Of a stretch of 64,000 nt of DNA, positions 51,371 through 61,664 are shown one piece after another. The translations under genes were made by a program, and so were the position numbers. The notes beneath the pieces are model-generated. The model saw only the letters and a list, made by a program, of their open reading frames with translations. It was not told the DNA's origin and ran no database searches. How positions within the stretch are numbered: position 1 is the stretch's first letter; every line of letters starts with the position of its first letter. Source of the stretch: JBFWVR01 sp050246635 (GTDB taxonomy: Bacteria > Acidobacteriota > Vicinamibacteria > Vicinamibacterales > UBA2999); the NCBI GenBank assembly GCA_050246635.1, contig JBFWVR010000018.1:68869-132868 (forward strand), in the 5' to 3' direction.

Positions 51371-52099
51371 ATGAAGTTCGCAGTCGTCGTCTTTCCGGGG
51401 TCGAACTCGGACCACGACGCGTATTACGCGGCATCCACCGTGCTCGGGGAGCAGGCCGCGCTCGTCTGGCACAAGGACGCCGACCTCGGTGGCGCCGACG
51501 CCGTCATCCTGCCCGGCGGGTTCGCGCACGGCGACTACCTCCGCACGGGTGCCGTCGCGCGCTTCTCGCCGATCATGGCGGCGGTCACCGACTTCGCCGC
51601 GCGGGGCGGGCCCGTGCTCGGGATCTGCAACGGCTTCCAGGTGCTGCTGGAGGCGGGGCTGCTGCCGGGCGCGATGGTGCGGAACCGCGAGATCAAGTTC
51701 ATCTCCCGCCTCGTCCCGGTGCGCGTCGAGCGCACGGACACCGCTTTCACCCTGGCGTGCGCGCCGGGGCAGGTGCTCCGCCTGCCGATCGCGCACGGCG
51801 AGGGCAACTACTACGCGCCTCCCGATGTCATCGCCCGGCTCGAGGCCGAGGGACGTGTCGTCTTCCGCTACGTCGCCGAGGACGGGGGCGACGGGGACGG
51901 CGCCAACCCGAACGGATCCGTGAACGGGATTGCCGGCATCACCAACGAAGGCCGCAACGTCGTCGGCCTGATGCCGCACCCCGAGCGGGCCTGCGAGCCG
52001 TCGCTCGGCAGCGCCGACGGACGGGTGGTGCTGGCCTCGGCCGTGAAGGCGTTCGCCGACGGCGTGTTCCGCGCGCGGCCGGCCGCGGCGGTTCGCTGA
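51371..52099 (+). CDS. purQ: Phosphoribosylformylglycinamidine synthase, glutaminase subunit
   Basis: 242 aa. Class I glutamine amidotransferase: FAVVVFPGSNSDHDAYYAAST, VILPGGFAHGDYLRTGAVAR, the nucleophile in GPVLGICNGFQVLLEAGLLPG, and the His/Glu dyad in GLMPHPERACEPSLGSADG. PIAHGEGNYYAP is the conserved central strand. It supplies ammonia to PurL through PurS. A ~100-bp gap without visible features lies between it and purL. Confidence 0.96.
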   Translation: MKFAVVVFPGSNSDHDAYYAASTVLGEQAALVWHKDADLGGADAVILPGGFAHGDYLRTGAVARFSPIMAAVTDFAARGGPVLGICNGFQVLLEAGLLPGAMVRNREIKFISRLVPVRVERTDTAFTLACAPGQVLRLPIAHGEGNYYAPPDVIARLEAEGRVVFRYVAEDGGDGDGANPNGSVNGIAGITNEGRNVVGLMPHPERACEPSLGSADGRVVLASAVKAFADGVFRARPAAAVR

Positions 52100-52199
52100 G
52101 CATGGCCGCCCGGCGCGTCGTCGCGCGGGCGTTGCCGGCCGGCGCCGCGGCGGTGGACATCCTCGTTGGTCCTCGTTTCCTGATTACGGCATCCACGAC

Positions 52200-54434
<2,235 letters not shown>

Positions 54435-54458
54435 GGCGCGGCCGGGAACGGGAGCAAC

Positions 54459-55907
54459 ATGTTCGACAAGTTCCGCGAGGAATGCGGCGTCTTCGGGATC
54501 TACGGCCACCGTGAGGCCGCGAAGCTCGCCTATCTCGGCCTCTACGCGCTGCAGCACCGCGGGCAGGAGAGCGCAGGCATCGCCGCCGCCGACGGGGAGC
54601 GGGTGCTGGCCGTGCGTGACATGGGCTACGTCAACGAGATCTTCGACGAGCCCGCCCTCGAGAGCCTCACCGGCACGATTGCCATCGGGCACACCCGCTA
54701 CTCGACGGCCGGGGAGAGCAAGATTTCCAATGCGCAGCCGATCCTGATCGACTGCGTGCACGGCCAGGTCGGGATCTGCCACAACGGCAACATCGTCAAC
54801 GCCAACGAGATCCGGCAGGAGCTCGTCCAGCAGGGCTCGATCTTCCAGACCAACAGCGACACCGAGGTCGTCCTCCACCTCTACGCCCGTTCGCAGGCGC
54901 CGTCGTTCGAGGAGGCCCTGGCCGGCTCGATTGCGCGGCTGACCGGCGCCTTCTCCTTCGCCATCATCACCAAGGATCACCTGGTGGCGGCCCGGGACCC
55001 GCACGGGTTCCGGCCGCTGGCCCTCGGGCGGCTGGGCGAGGCATGGGTCGTCGCCTCCGAGACGTGCGCCATGGACCTCATCGGCGCGACATGGGTGCGC
55101 GACGTCGAGCCCGGCGAGCTGCTCGTGATCGGGCCGCAGGGCGTGCGCTCGCTCCGGCCCTTTGCGCCGCAGCGGCTCGCCCACTGCGTGTTCGAGCACG
55201 TGTACTTCGCCCGGCCCGACAGCGAGGTCTTCGGTACGAGCGTCAACGAGGTGCGCACGAACCTCGGCCGGCGCCTCGCGCAGGAAACCGGCGTGCCGGC
55301 CGACGTCATCGTGCCGATCCCCGACTCCGGCGTCTGCGCCGCCATCGGCTACGCGGAGGAGGCGAACGTGCCGATGCGGCTCGGCCTGATCCGCAACCAC
55401 TACGTGGGCCGCACCTTCATCGAGCCGGCACAGGCGATTCGCCACTTCGGCGTGAAGGTGAAGCTCAACCCCGTCAAGAGCATCCTCACGGGCAAGCGCG
55501 TGGTGCTCGTGGACGACTCGCTCGTGCGTGGCACGACCAGCCGCAAGATCGTGAAGATGGTGCGGGCGGCCGGCGCGTCGGAGGTCCACATGCGCATCAG
55601 CTGCCCGCCGACCGTGTCGCCGTGCTTCTACGGCGTCGACACCCCCCGCCGCAGCGAGCTGATCGCCGCCACCCACACCCTCGAGGAAATCCGGAAGTAC
55701 ATAGGCGCCGACACGCTCGGGTACCTGAGCCTCGAGGGGCTGCTCGACGCGGTCGGGCCCAACCGTGGCAGCTACTGCACGTCCTGCTACACCGGCGAGT
55801 ACCCCGTCGCCTTCCCCCGGGACGAGAACGCCTACCTCCAGCTCACGCTCAAGCTGGACGGCCGGCCGCGGTCGATCCCGGAGGAGGAGCCGGAAACGGT
55901 GGGGTGA
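54459..55907 (+). CDS. purF: Amidophosphoribosyltransferase (4Fe-4S type)
   Basis: 482 aa, GGGAG site before ATG. First committed step: PRPP plus glutamine to phosphoribosylamine. The N-terminal MFDKFREE is a short propeptide removed to expose Cys9 (CGVFGIYG), the glutaminase nucleophile. Glutaminase domain with QHRGQESAGI, GHTRYSTAG and HNGNIVNANEIR; PRTase domain with VVLVDDSLVRGTTSRKIV. Cysteines of the [4Fe-4S] cluster are visible (FAPQRLAHCVFEHVYFARPDS, ISCPPTVSPCFYG, NRGSYCTSCYTGEYP). Its TGA overlaps the start of the HEAT-repeat gene. Confidence 0.96.
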   Translation: MFDKFREECGVFGIYGHREAAKLAYLGLYALQHRGQESAGIAAADGERVLAVRDMGYVNEIFDEPALESLTGTIAIGHTRYSTAGESKISNAQPILIDCVHGQVGICHNGNIVNANEIRQELVQQGSIFQTNSDTEVVLHLYARSQAPSFEEALAGSIARLTGAFSFAIITKDHLVAARDPHGFRPLALGRLGEAWVVASETCAMDLIGATWVRDVEPGELLVIGPQGVRSLRPFAPQRLAHCVFEHVYFARPDSEVFGTSVNEVRTNLGRRLAQETGVPADVIVPIPDSGVCAAIGYAEEANVPMRLGLIRNHYVGRTFIEPAQAIRHFGVKVKLNPVKSILTGKRVVLVDDSLVRGTTSRKIVKMVRAAGASEVHMRISCPPTVSPCFYGVDTPRRSELIAATHTLEEIRKYIGADTLGYLSLEGLLDAVGPNRGSYCTSCYTGEYPVAFPRDENAYLQLTLKLDGRPRSIPEEEPETVG

Positions 55908-57112
55908 CCGTGAACCCGATCCCCGCGCACCGGCCACGCGCCTCGTGGCTGCTCGCCCTCCTGCTGCCGATCCTGGTCACCACCGGCGTCCGGACACAGG
56001 AGCGTGGGCCGACGGCGCTCGGTCCCGAGGCGCTCCGCGAGGCCATCGACCATCTCGGCGACCTCGACTACCCGACGCGCATGGCCGCGGCGCGCGCGAT
56101 TCGCCGCGGCACGCCCGCGCAGGTCGTGCCGGCGCTCGTCGACGCGGCCAACACGCACGCCGACGGCTACATCCGCTTCCGGGCCCTCGTCCTGCTCACC
56201 GGATTTCCCGATCCGCGCACCGAGGACCTGATGGTGGAGTCGCTGTCCTCCGACAACGACCGGATGCGCGAGGTGGCCTACGCCTGGTTCGAGCACCACC
56301 CCTCGCCACGGATGGTGCCCCGCCTGCTCGCGAAGCTCGAGACCGAGACCGGCGAGTTCGTCCGGCCGTCGCTGGTGCGGGCCCTGGCCGCGTCGGGCGG
56401 CGACGACCCGGCGGTCCGCGAGGCCCTGACACGCGACGTGTCGCGGGGCATGGACTACTTCCGCAGCACGGTCATCGAGGCGCTCGGGGACTACCGACGC
56501 ACGTGGGCCGTCCCGGCCCTGCTCGAGGTGGCCCGCCTCGACGGCCCGCTCCAGGACGATGCGGCCATCGCGCTGGGCAAGATCGGCGACCAGCGGGCGC
56601 TCGCCACCCTGGCCGGGCTGCAGCGCACGGCGCCGCAGGAGACCCAGCCCGCCGTGGCCGCCGCGATCTGCCTGCTCGGCACCAATTGCGAGTCGCACGT
56701 CGGCTATCTCGATCGCATCCTGCGGTTCGCCGAGGACAACCCGGGCTACCAGCCGCTCCTGCGCGGCGCGGCGTCCGGGCTGGCGGCGATTGCCGCCTAC
56801 AGCGGCCGCGATGACGCCATCAACCCGCTGCTCGAGATTGGCATCCCGTCGCAGGATCCGCTCCGTGCGCCGATTGCGCTCGGCCTCGGCGAGGTCGCCC
56901 TCAGGAACCCGGAGCGGCTGCTGGCGACACTCGAGGCCTATCCGGATCAGGCTGGCGCGATCGGCCTGGTCGCCGAGGCCTTCGACATGCTCGAGGAGGA
57001 CCTGGACGAGGAGCGGTTCTTCGCGTTCGTGCGTCGCACCTACTGGGCGGCCCCGGAAGGCTCCCCGCGCCGCGCGCTCTGCGAGCAACTGATCACGCGT
57101 CTGGACTTCTGA
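55904..57112 (+). CDS. Exported HEAT-repeat protein coupled to purF
   Basis: 402 aa from a GTG at 55904 overlapping the purF stop (GTGA); GTG at 55910 is the alternative. A signal peptide or anchor is at residues ~13-30 (SWLLALLLPILVTTGVRTQ). The rest is alpha-helical pairs typical of HEAT/PBS-lyase-like repeats: AAARAIRRGTPAQVVPALVDAANTHADGYIRFRALVLLTG, MVESLSSDNDRMREVAYAWFEHHPSPRMVPRLLAKLETE, VIEALGDYRRTWAVPALLEVARLDGPLQDDAAIALGKIGDQRAL. It would act as an envelope protein-binding scaffold. It is embedded in the purine run without a known link to purine synthesis. Confidence 0.82.
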   Translation: MTVNPIPAHRPRASWLLALLLPILVTTGVRTQERGPTALGPEALREAIDHLGDLDYPTRMAAARAIRRGTPAQVVPALVDAANTHADGYIRFRALVLLTGFPDPRTEDLMVESLSSDNDRMREVAYAWFEHHPSPRMVPRLLAKLETETGEFVRPSLVRALAASGGDDPAVREALTRDVSRGMDYFRSTVIEALGDYRRTWAVPALLEVARLDGPLQDDAAIALGKIGDQRALATLAGLQRTAPQETQPAVAAAICLLGTNCESHVGYLDRILRFAEDNPGYQPLLRGAASGLAAIAAYSGRDDAINPLLEIGIPSQDPLRAPIALGLGEVALRNPERLLATLEAYPDQAGAIGLVAEAFDMLEEDLDEERFFAFVRRTYWAAPEGSPRRALCEQLITRLDF

Positions 57113-57145
57113 CGGACGGGGCCCTCCTTCCGCACCCTGCTTCCC

Positions 57146-58171
57146 ATGGACTACAAGACCTCAGGCGTTGACATCGAAGCCGGCAACGAGACCGTGCGCC
57201 GCATCAAGGCGCTCGCGCGGTCGACCTTCACGCCCGGTGTGCTCTCGGAGATCGGATCGTTCGGCGGCCTCTTCCGGCTCGAGCCCGGCCAGTGGGCCGA
57301 TCCCGTGCTCGTCTCCAGCGCCGACGGCGTCGGCACGAAGCTCAAGGTCGCCTTCATGGCGAAGGAGCACCGGACGATCGGGGTGGATCTCGTCAACCAC
57401 TGTGTCAATGACATCCTGGTCCAGGGCGCGGTGCCGTTGTTCTTCCTCGACTACCTCGCGACCGGCCGGCTGTCGCCCGACGTGGCGACCCAGATCGTGG
57501 ACGGCCTCGCCCGGGCCTGCCGCGACAACGGCTGCGCCCTGCTTGGCGGCGAGACCGCTGAGATGCCGGGTTTCTACGCCGACGGCGAGTACGACCTCGC
57601 GGGATTCATCGTCGGGGCGGTGGACCGGGCGACGCTCATCGACGGCAAGGGCCTGGCCGCCGGTGACGTGCTGATCGGCGTGCCCTCGAACGGGTTGCAC
57701 ACCAACGGGTACTCGCTGGCCCGCCGCATCGTGTTCGAGCACCTGCGCCTGAACGTGGACAGCCTCGTGCCCGAGCTCGGCGAGACCGTGTGGCAGGCGC
57801 TGCTGCGGCCCCATCGCTCGTACCTGCCGCTCGTCCGGCCGCTGCTCGCGGGCGGCGCGATCAAGGGCATGGCGCACATCACGGGCGGCGGGCTCACGGA
57901 CAACCTGCCACGGATCTTCCCCGACGGGCTCGCCGCGCGCATCGACCGGGCCACCTGGGAGGTGCCGGCGTTGTTCACGTGGCTGGGCGAGGCTGGTGAG
58001 GTGCCCGAGGCAGACCTGTTCCGCACCTTCAACATGGGCATCGGCCTCGTGATCGCCACCGCCCGCCCCGATGCCGACGCCCTGCTGCGGGCCCTGGCCG
58101 CGGGCGGCGAGCCGGGGGCGGCCGTCATCGGCGAGATGGTGGCCGGCGACGGCACGGTCCTGTATGCCTGA
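57146..58171 (+). CDS. purM: Phosphoribosylformylglycinamidine cyclo-ligase (AIR synthetase)
   Basis: 341 aa. Closes the imidazole ring of AIR. N-terminal MDYKTSGVDIEAGNETVRRIKALARSTF; GSFGGLFRL; VLVSSADGVGTKLKVAFMA; GVDLVNHCVNDILVQGAVPLFFLDYLATG; LLGGETAEMPGFYADGEYDLAGFIVG; GLPSNGLHTNGYSLARRI-like (VPSNGLHTNGYSLARRI); and AHITGGGLTDNLPRI. Complete. The stop overlaps the start of purN by eight bases. Confidence 0.97.
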   Translation: MDYKTSGVDIEAGNETVRRIKALARSTFTPGVLSEIGSFGGLFRLEPGQWADPVLVSSADGVGTKLKVAFMAKEHRTIGVDLVNHCVNDILVQGAVPLFFLDYLATGRLSPDVATQIVDGLARACRDNGCALLGGETAEMPGFYADGEYDLAGFIVGAVDRATLIDGKGLAAGDVLIGVPSNGLHTNGYSLARRIVFEHLRLNVDSLVPELGETVWQALLRPHRSYLPLVRPLLAGGAIKGMAHITGGGLTDNLPRIFPDGLAARIDRATWEVPALFTWLGEAGEVPEADLFRTFNMGIGLVIATARPDADALLRALAAGGEPGAAVIGEMVAGDGTVLYA

Positions 58172-58778
58172 GTCCCGCCGCCGGCTCGGTGTCCTGATTT
58201 CGGGCCGCGGCTCCAACCTGCAGGCGATCATCGACGCCGTCGCGGACGGACGCCTCGACGCCACGATCGCGGTCGTCATCTCCAATCGCGCCGGCGCGGC
58301 GGGGCTGGAGCGGGCCCGCGCGGCCGGCATCGAGACGGTGGTACTGCCGCACCGCGACTTTCCCAGCCGCGAGGCCTACGATGCGGCGCTCGTCGAGGCC
58401 CTGCGGGCGCGCGGCGTGCGGCTGGTCTGCCTCGCCGGGTTCATGCGCCTGCTGACCGCGGGGTTCATCGAGGCCTTCCCGGACGCCGTGCTCAACGTGC
58501 ATCCGTCGCTCCTGCCGTCGTTCCCCGGCGTCGACGCGCCGCAACAGGCACTCGCGCACGGCGTGAAGGTGAGCGGGGCCACCGTGCACCTCGTGACCGC
58601 GGATCTCGACGCGGGGCCGATCGTGCTGCAGGCGGCGGTTCCCGTGCACGAGCACGACACCGTGGAGACGCTGGCCGCGCGCATCCTGGTCCAGGAGCAC
58701 CGCCTCTACCCGAGGGCCATTCGGCTCGTCCTCGACGGGGGCTGGCGCCTCGACGGACGCCGGTTCCTCGCCCGCTGA
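58164..58778 (+). CDS. purN: Phosphoribosylglycinamide formyltransferase
   Basis: 204 aa; the ATG lies inside the last codons of purM. Transfers formyl from 10-formyl-THF to GAR. LGVLISGRGSNLQAIIDAVADGRLDATIAVVISNRAGA, LVCLAGFMRLLTAGFIEAFPDAVLNVHPSLLPSFPGVDAPQQALAHGVKVSGATVHLV, with the catalytic Asn/His (NVHPS) and Asp in LDAGPIVLQAAVPV. Complete. Confidence 0.97.
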   Translation: MPESRRRLGVLISGRGSNLQAIIDAVADGRLDATIAVVISNRAGAAGLERARAAGIETVVLPHRDFPSREAYDAALVEALRARGVRLVCLAGFMRLLTAGFIEAFPDAVLNVHPSLLPSFPGVDAPQQALAHGVKVSGATVHLVTADLDAGPIVLQAAVPVHEHDTVETLAARILVQEHRLYPRAIRLVLDGGWRLDGRRFLAR

Positions 58779-58838
58779 GCTTCGCCGCGTGCCCGTTTTT
58801 TCTGGATCTCGGCCGCGCTGCTGGCTTCCAATGGACAG

Positions 58839-59450
58839 GTGGTTCGTCGTCCCGCGCTGATCCTGGCGATGGTCGCGGCCGTGATCGCGGCCGCGCCGGC
58901 CCGTGCCCAGGCACCGCCCCGCCCCCTCACCGACGCGCTCGAGGCCATCTGGCGGCTGGACCAGTACACCGTCTTCGACTGGGTCGGGGGCTCGTACGAT
59001 CGCGGCACGCTGACGCTGCAGGGGTTCGCGGCGCGGCCCGAGCTCAAGCAGCGCGCGGTGCGCACCGCGAAGGCGACGGCTGGCGTGGACGAGGTCGTCG
59101 ACGCCATCGAGCTCCTGCCCACGCACCAGAGCGACGACTCGCTCCGGATCCGCGCCTACGTGGCGATCTACAGCCATCCGGCGCTGCAGATCTACTCGCC
59201 GGGCGGCGGCGGCTTCGACAGCGGGGTGGCCATTCGTGAGCTCGAGACCGTGGGCCGCTTCGGCATCGATGCCTCGAGCCAGTTCCGCGGTCCGCACCCC
59301 ATTCACATCATCGTGTCCGGCGGGCGGATCCAGCTGTTCGGCACCGTGCACGGGTCGCAGGACCGCCAGATCGCCGAGGTGCAGGTCCGCAACCTCTCGG
59401 GCGTGCTCGGCGTGATCAACCACATCCAGGTGCGGCGGGGCGGCGATTGA
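58839..59450 (+). CDS. Exported BON-domain protein (paralogue)
   Basis: 203 aa, GTG start. Signal peptide about residues 1-24 (LILAMVAAVIAAAPARAQ). First BON domain: YTVFDWVGGSYDRGTLTLQGFAARPELKQRAVRTAKATAGVDEVVDAIELLP. A ~30-residue insert (YSPGGGGFDSGVAIRELETVGRFGIDASSQ) precedes the second: PIHIIVSGGRIQLFGTVHGSQDRQIAEVQVRNLSGVLGVINHIQ. The order and spacing match the protein at 2218-2766 apart from the insert. Probably periplasmic. It is convergent with the metallophosphoesterase gene (12 bp apart). Confidence 0.82.
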   Translation: MVRRPALILAMVAAVIAAAPARAQAPPRPLTDALEAIWRLDQYTVFDWVGGSYDRGTLTLQGFAARPELKQRAVRTAKATAGVDEVVDAIELLPTHQSDDSLRIRAYVAIYSHPALQIYSPGGGGFDSGVAIRELETVGRFGIDASSQFRGPHPIHIIVSGGRIQLFGTVHGSQDRQIAEVQVRNLSGVLGVINHIQVRRGGD

Positions 59451-59462
59451 CGGGCGCGCGGC

Positions 59463-60290
59463 TCAGATGTCCGACTCGCGCCGCAGCGTGAGGATCGCGA
59501 CGTCGGGCGGGCAGTTGATGCGCACCGGGACATAGACGGTGCCCACGCCGCGGCTGACGAAGATCCGCGTGTTCTCGCGCGTCGCGTAGCCCGCCAGCAC
59601 CGGGAACTTGCGGCCGGCGATGGCGCCGACACCCGGAACCAGCACCTGGCCGCCGTGCGTGTGGCCCGACAGCACGACCTGCGCGTCGAGGGCCGCGGCC
59701 TCGGCCAGCCGCCGGGGGTCGTGGGCCAGCACGATCGTGGTCTCGCCCCGGCCCTCGAGCACCGATGCAATCTCGGCCGGCTTGCGTGTCCAGAAGCGGA
59801 TGCCCGCGAGATCGAGCCGCGCGCCCCGGATCGTGAGGCTGGTGCGCTGGTCGCGCAGCACGGTGATGTCCTGTCGGGCGAGGGCCGCCGGCATCAGGCG
59901 GTCGTCGTCGTGGTTGCCCAGCACGGCAAAGGCCCCCTGGGGCGCGGACGTGAGCGGCGCGAGCAACTCGGCGACGGGATCCATGAAGGCCGGGTCGGCG
60001 AAGCTCACGTAGTCGCCGCCGAGCACCACCAGGTCCGGGGCCGCCGCGCGCACCTGCGCCACCGCGCGCATGACGTCCTCGGGCGGGACCATCGCGGAGT
60101 GGTGGACGTCGGTGACGAGGCCGATCCGCAGTCCGTCGAGCTCCGCGGGCAGGCCCGAGACGGGAATGTCGCGCGTGATCGTCGCGAGGTGGTGCCGCTC
60201 GTACCCTGCGCCGTACGCCACCGACCCGGTCGCGACGCCGACGCCGGTGGCCACGAGGGCCTTGAGCGCTGTCCGGCGATCGAGGGCCAC
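59463..60290 (-). CDS. Exported calcineurin-like metallophosphoesterase
   Basis: 275 aa, GTG start at 60290. DRRTALKALVATGVGVATGSVAYGAG resembles a Tat signal peptide. The phosphoesterase motifs are GLVTDVHHSAMVPP, VVLGGDYVSFADP, FAVLGNHDDDRL, IVLAHDP and LSGHTHGGQVLVPG, so the two-metal site is complete. The layout is like YkuE-type proteins, which dephosphorylate lipid or nucleotide-linked phosphates at the membrane. The substrate is unknown. A TATACT box lies six bases before the GTG. Confidence 0.92.
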   Translation of the reverse strand: MALDRRTALKALVATGVGVATGSVAYGAGYERHHLATITRDIPVSGLPAELDGLRIGLVTDVHHSAMVPPEDVMRAVAQVRAAAPDLVVLGGDYVSFADPAFMDPVAELLAPLTSAPQGAFAVLGNHDDDRLMPAALARQDITVLRDQRTSLTIRGARLDLAGIRFWTRKPAEIASVLEGRGETTIVLAHDPRRLAEAAALDAQVVLSGHTHGGQVLVPGVGAIAGRKFPVLAGYATRENTRIFVSRGVGTVYVPVRINCPPDVAILTLRRESDI

Positions 60291-60296
60291 GGCCGC

Positions 60297-60302
60297 AGTA
60301 TA
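60297..60302 (-). promoter_or_regulatory. TATACT -10 box, probable leaderless start
   Basis: On the minus strand TATACT is followed by six bases and then the GTG at 60290. There is no Shine-Dalgarno between them. Confidence 0.5.
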
Positions 60303-60391
60303 TTAGGACTCGCTTCGCTCGTGTCGCCCGCCACCGTGCGCGTCCGTGCACGGCGACGCGAGGCCGGCGCCGGCCGGCGGAAGAGGACCGC

Positions 60392-61660
60392 ATGCACCTG
60401 ATCGACGAGCTCGAGTGGCGGAACATGCTCTACGACGTGACCGAGGGGCTGCCCGAGGTCCTGGCGCGCGAGCGGGTCACCGCGTACATCGGCTTCGATC
60501 CCACCGCCGCCAGCCTGCACGTCGGTTCGCTCCTCCCGATCATGGCGCTCGCGCGGCTGCAGCGATTCGGCCACACGCCGGTCGCGCTCGTCGGTGGCGG
60601 CACCGGGCTCATCGGGGATCCGAGCGGCAAGAACCAGGAGCGGTCGCTGCTCACCTTCGAGCAGGTCGAGGCGAACGCCCAGGGCCTGCGGCGGCAGCTC
60701 GAGCGGTTCCTCGACTTCGGTGCCACCGGCAATGCCGCGCGCATGGCCAACAACGTCGACTGGCTCCGGCCGATCGGCTTCCTCGACTTCCTGCGCGACG
60801 TCGGCAAGCACTTCACCGTCAACTACATGATGGCGAAGGAGTCGGTGAAGCGCCGCCTCGGATCCGAGGAGGGCATCTCCTTCACCGAGTTCAGCTACCA
60901 GCTCCTGCAGGCCTACGACTACCTCGTGCTGCACGACCGCTTCGGCTGCACGCTGCAGGCCGGCGGCAGCGACCAGTGGGGCAACATCGTCGCGGGCTGC
61001 GACCTGATCCGGAAGGTGCGCGGCGCGAAGGCGCACGGCCTGGTGCTGCCCCTCGTCACGACGGCCGCAGGCACGAAGTTCGGCAAGACCGAGGCGGGCA
61101 CGGTGTGGCTCGACCCGGCGCTGACCTCGCCGTTCCGTTTCTACCAGTTCTGGCTGAACGCGGACGACCGGGACGTCGTGAAGTACCTGCGCTTCTTCAC
61201 GTGGATGGACCGGCCCGCCATCGAGGCGCTGGAGCGCACGATCACCGAGGCCCCCGAGAAGCGCGAGGCGCAGCGCACCCTGGCCCGCGAGGTCACCACG
61301 CTCGTGCACGGCCAGGCCGAGCTGACACGGGCCGAGCGCGCGACGGGGATCCTGTACGGCGGCAGCATCGCAGAGGCGTCGGTGGAAGACCTGCTGCTCG
61401 TGTTCGAGGACGTACCCTCGGCGGAGATCCCGGCCGCGACCCTTGCCGCCGGCGTCACCGCGACGGAGATCGTCGTGCTGGCGAAGATCGCCGCGTCGAA
61501 GGGCGAGGCCACGCGCCTCATCAAGCAGGGCGGCGTCTACCTGAACGATCGGCGCCTGACGGACGAGCGGGCCACCGTGACCGGCGACGACGCGATCGGC
61601 GCGCGCCTGTTCGTCGTGCGCAAGGGCAAGCGGCAGACCCACGTCGTCAAGGTCGTCTGA
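60392..61660 (+). CDS. tyrS: Tyrosyl-tRNA synthetase
   Basis: 422 aa, AGAGGA before the ATG. Charges tRNA-Tyr. N-terminal YIGFDPTAASLHVGSLLPIMALARLQRFGHTPVALVGGGTGLIGDPSG holds the HIGH-equivalent HVGS; NNVDWL; FTEFSYQLLQAYDYLVLHDRFGCTLQAGGSDQWGNI; KFGKTEAGTVWLDP is the KMSKS-equivalent. The C-terminal S4 RNA-binding domain ends GVYLNDRRLTDERATVTGDDAIGARLFVVRKGKRQTHVV. It matches the TyrS1 type. The membrane-protein gene follows after 4 bp. Confidence 0.97.
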   Translation: MHLIDELEWRNMLYDVTEGLPEVLARERVTAYIGFDPTAASLHVGSLLPIMALARLQRFGHTPVALVGGGTGLIGDPSGKNQERSLLTFEQVEANAQGLRRQLERFLDFGATGNAARMANNVDWLRPIGFLDFLRDVGKHFTVNYMMAKESVKRRLGSEEGISFTEFSYQLLQAYDYLVLHDRFGCTLQAGGSDQWGNIVAGCDLIRKVRGAKAHGLVLPLVTTAAGTKFGKTEAGTVWLDPALTSPFRFYQFWLNADDRDVVKYLRFFTWMDRPAIEALERTITEAPEKREAQRTLAREVTTLVHGQAELTRAERATGILYGGSIAEASVEDLLLVFEDVPSAEIPAATLAAGVTATEIVVLAKIAASKGEATRLIKQGGVYLNDRRLTDERATVTGDDAIGARLFVVRKGKRQTHVVKVV

Positions 61661-61664
61661 GGCG

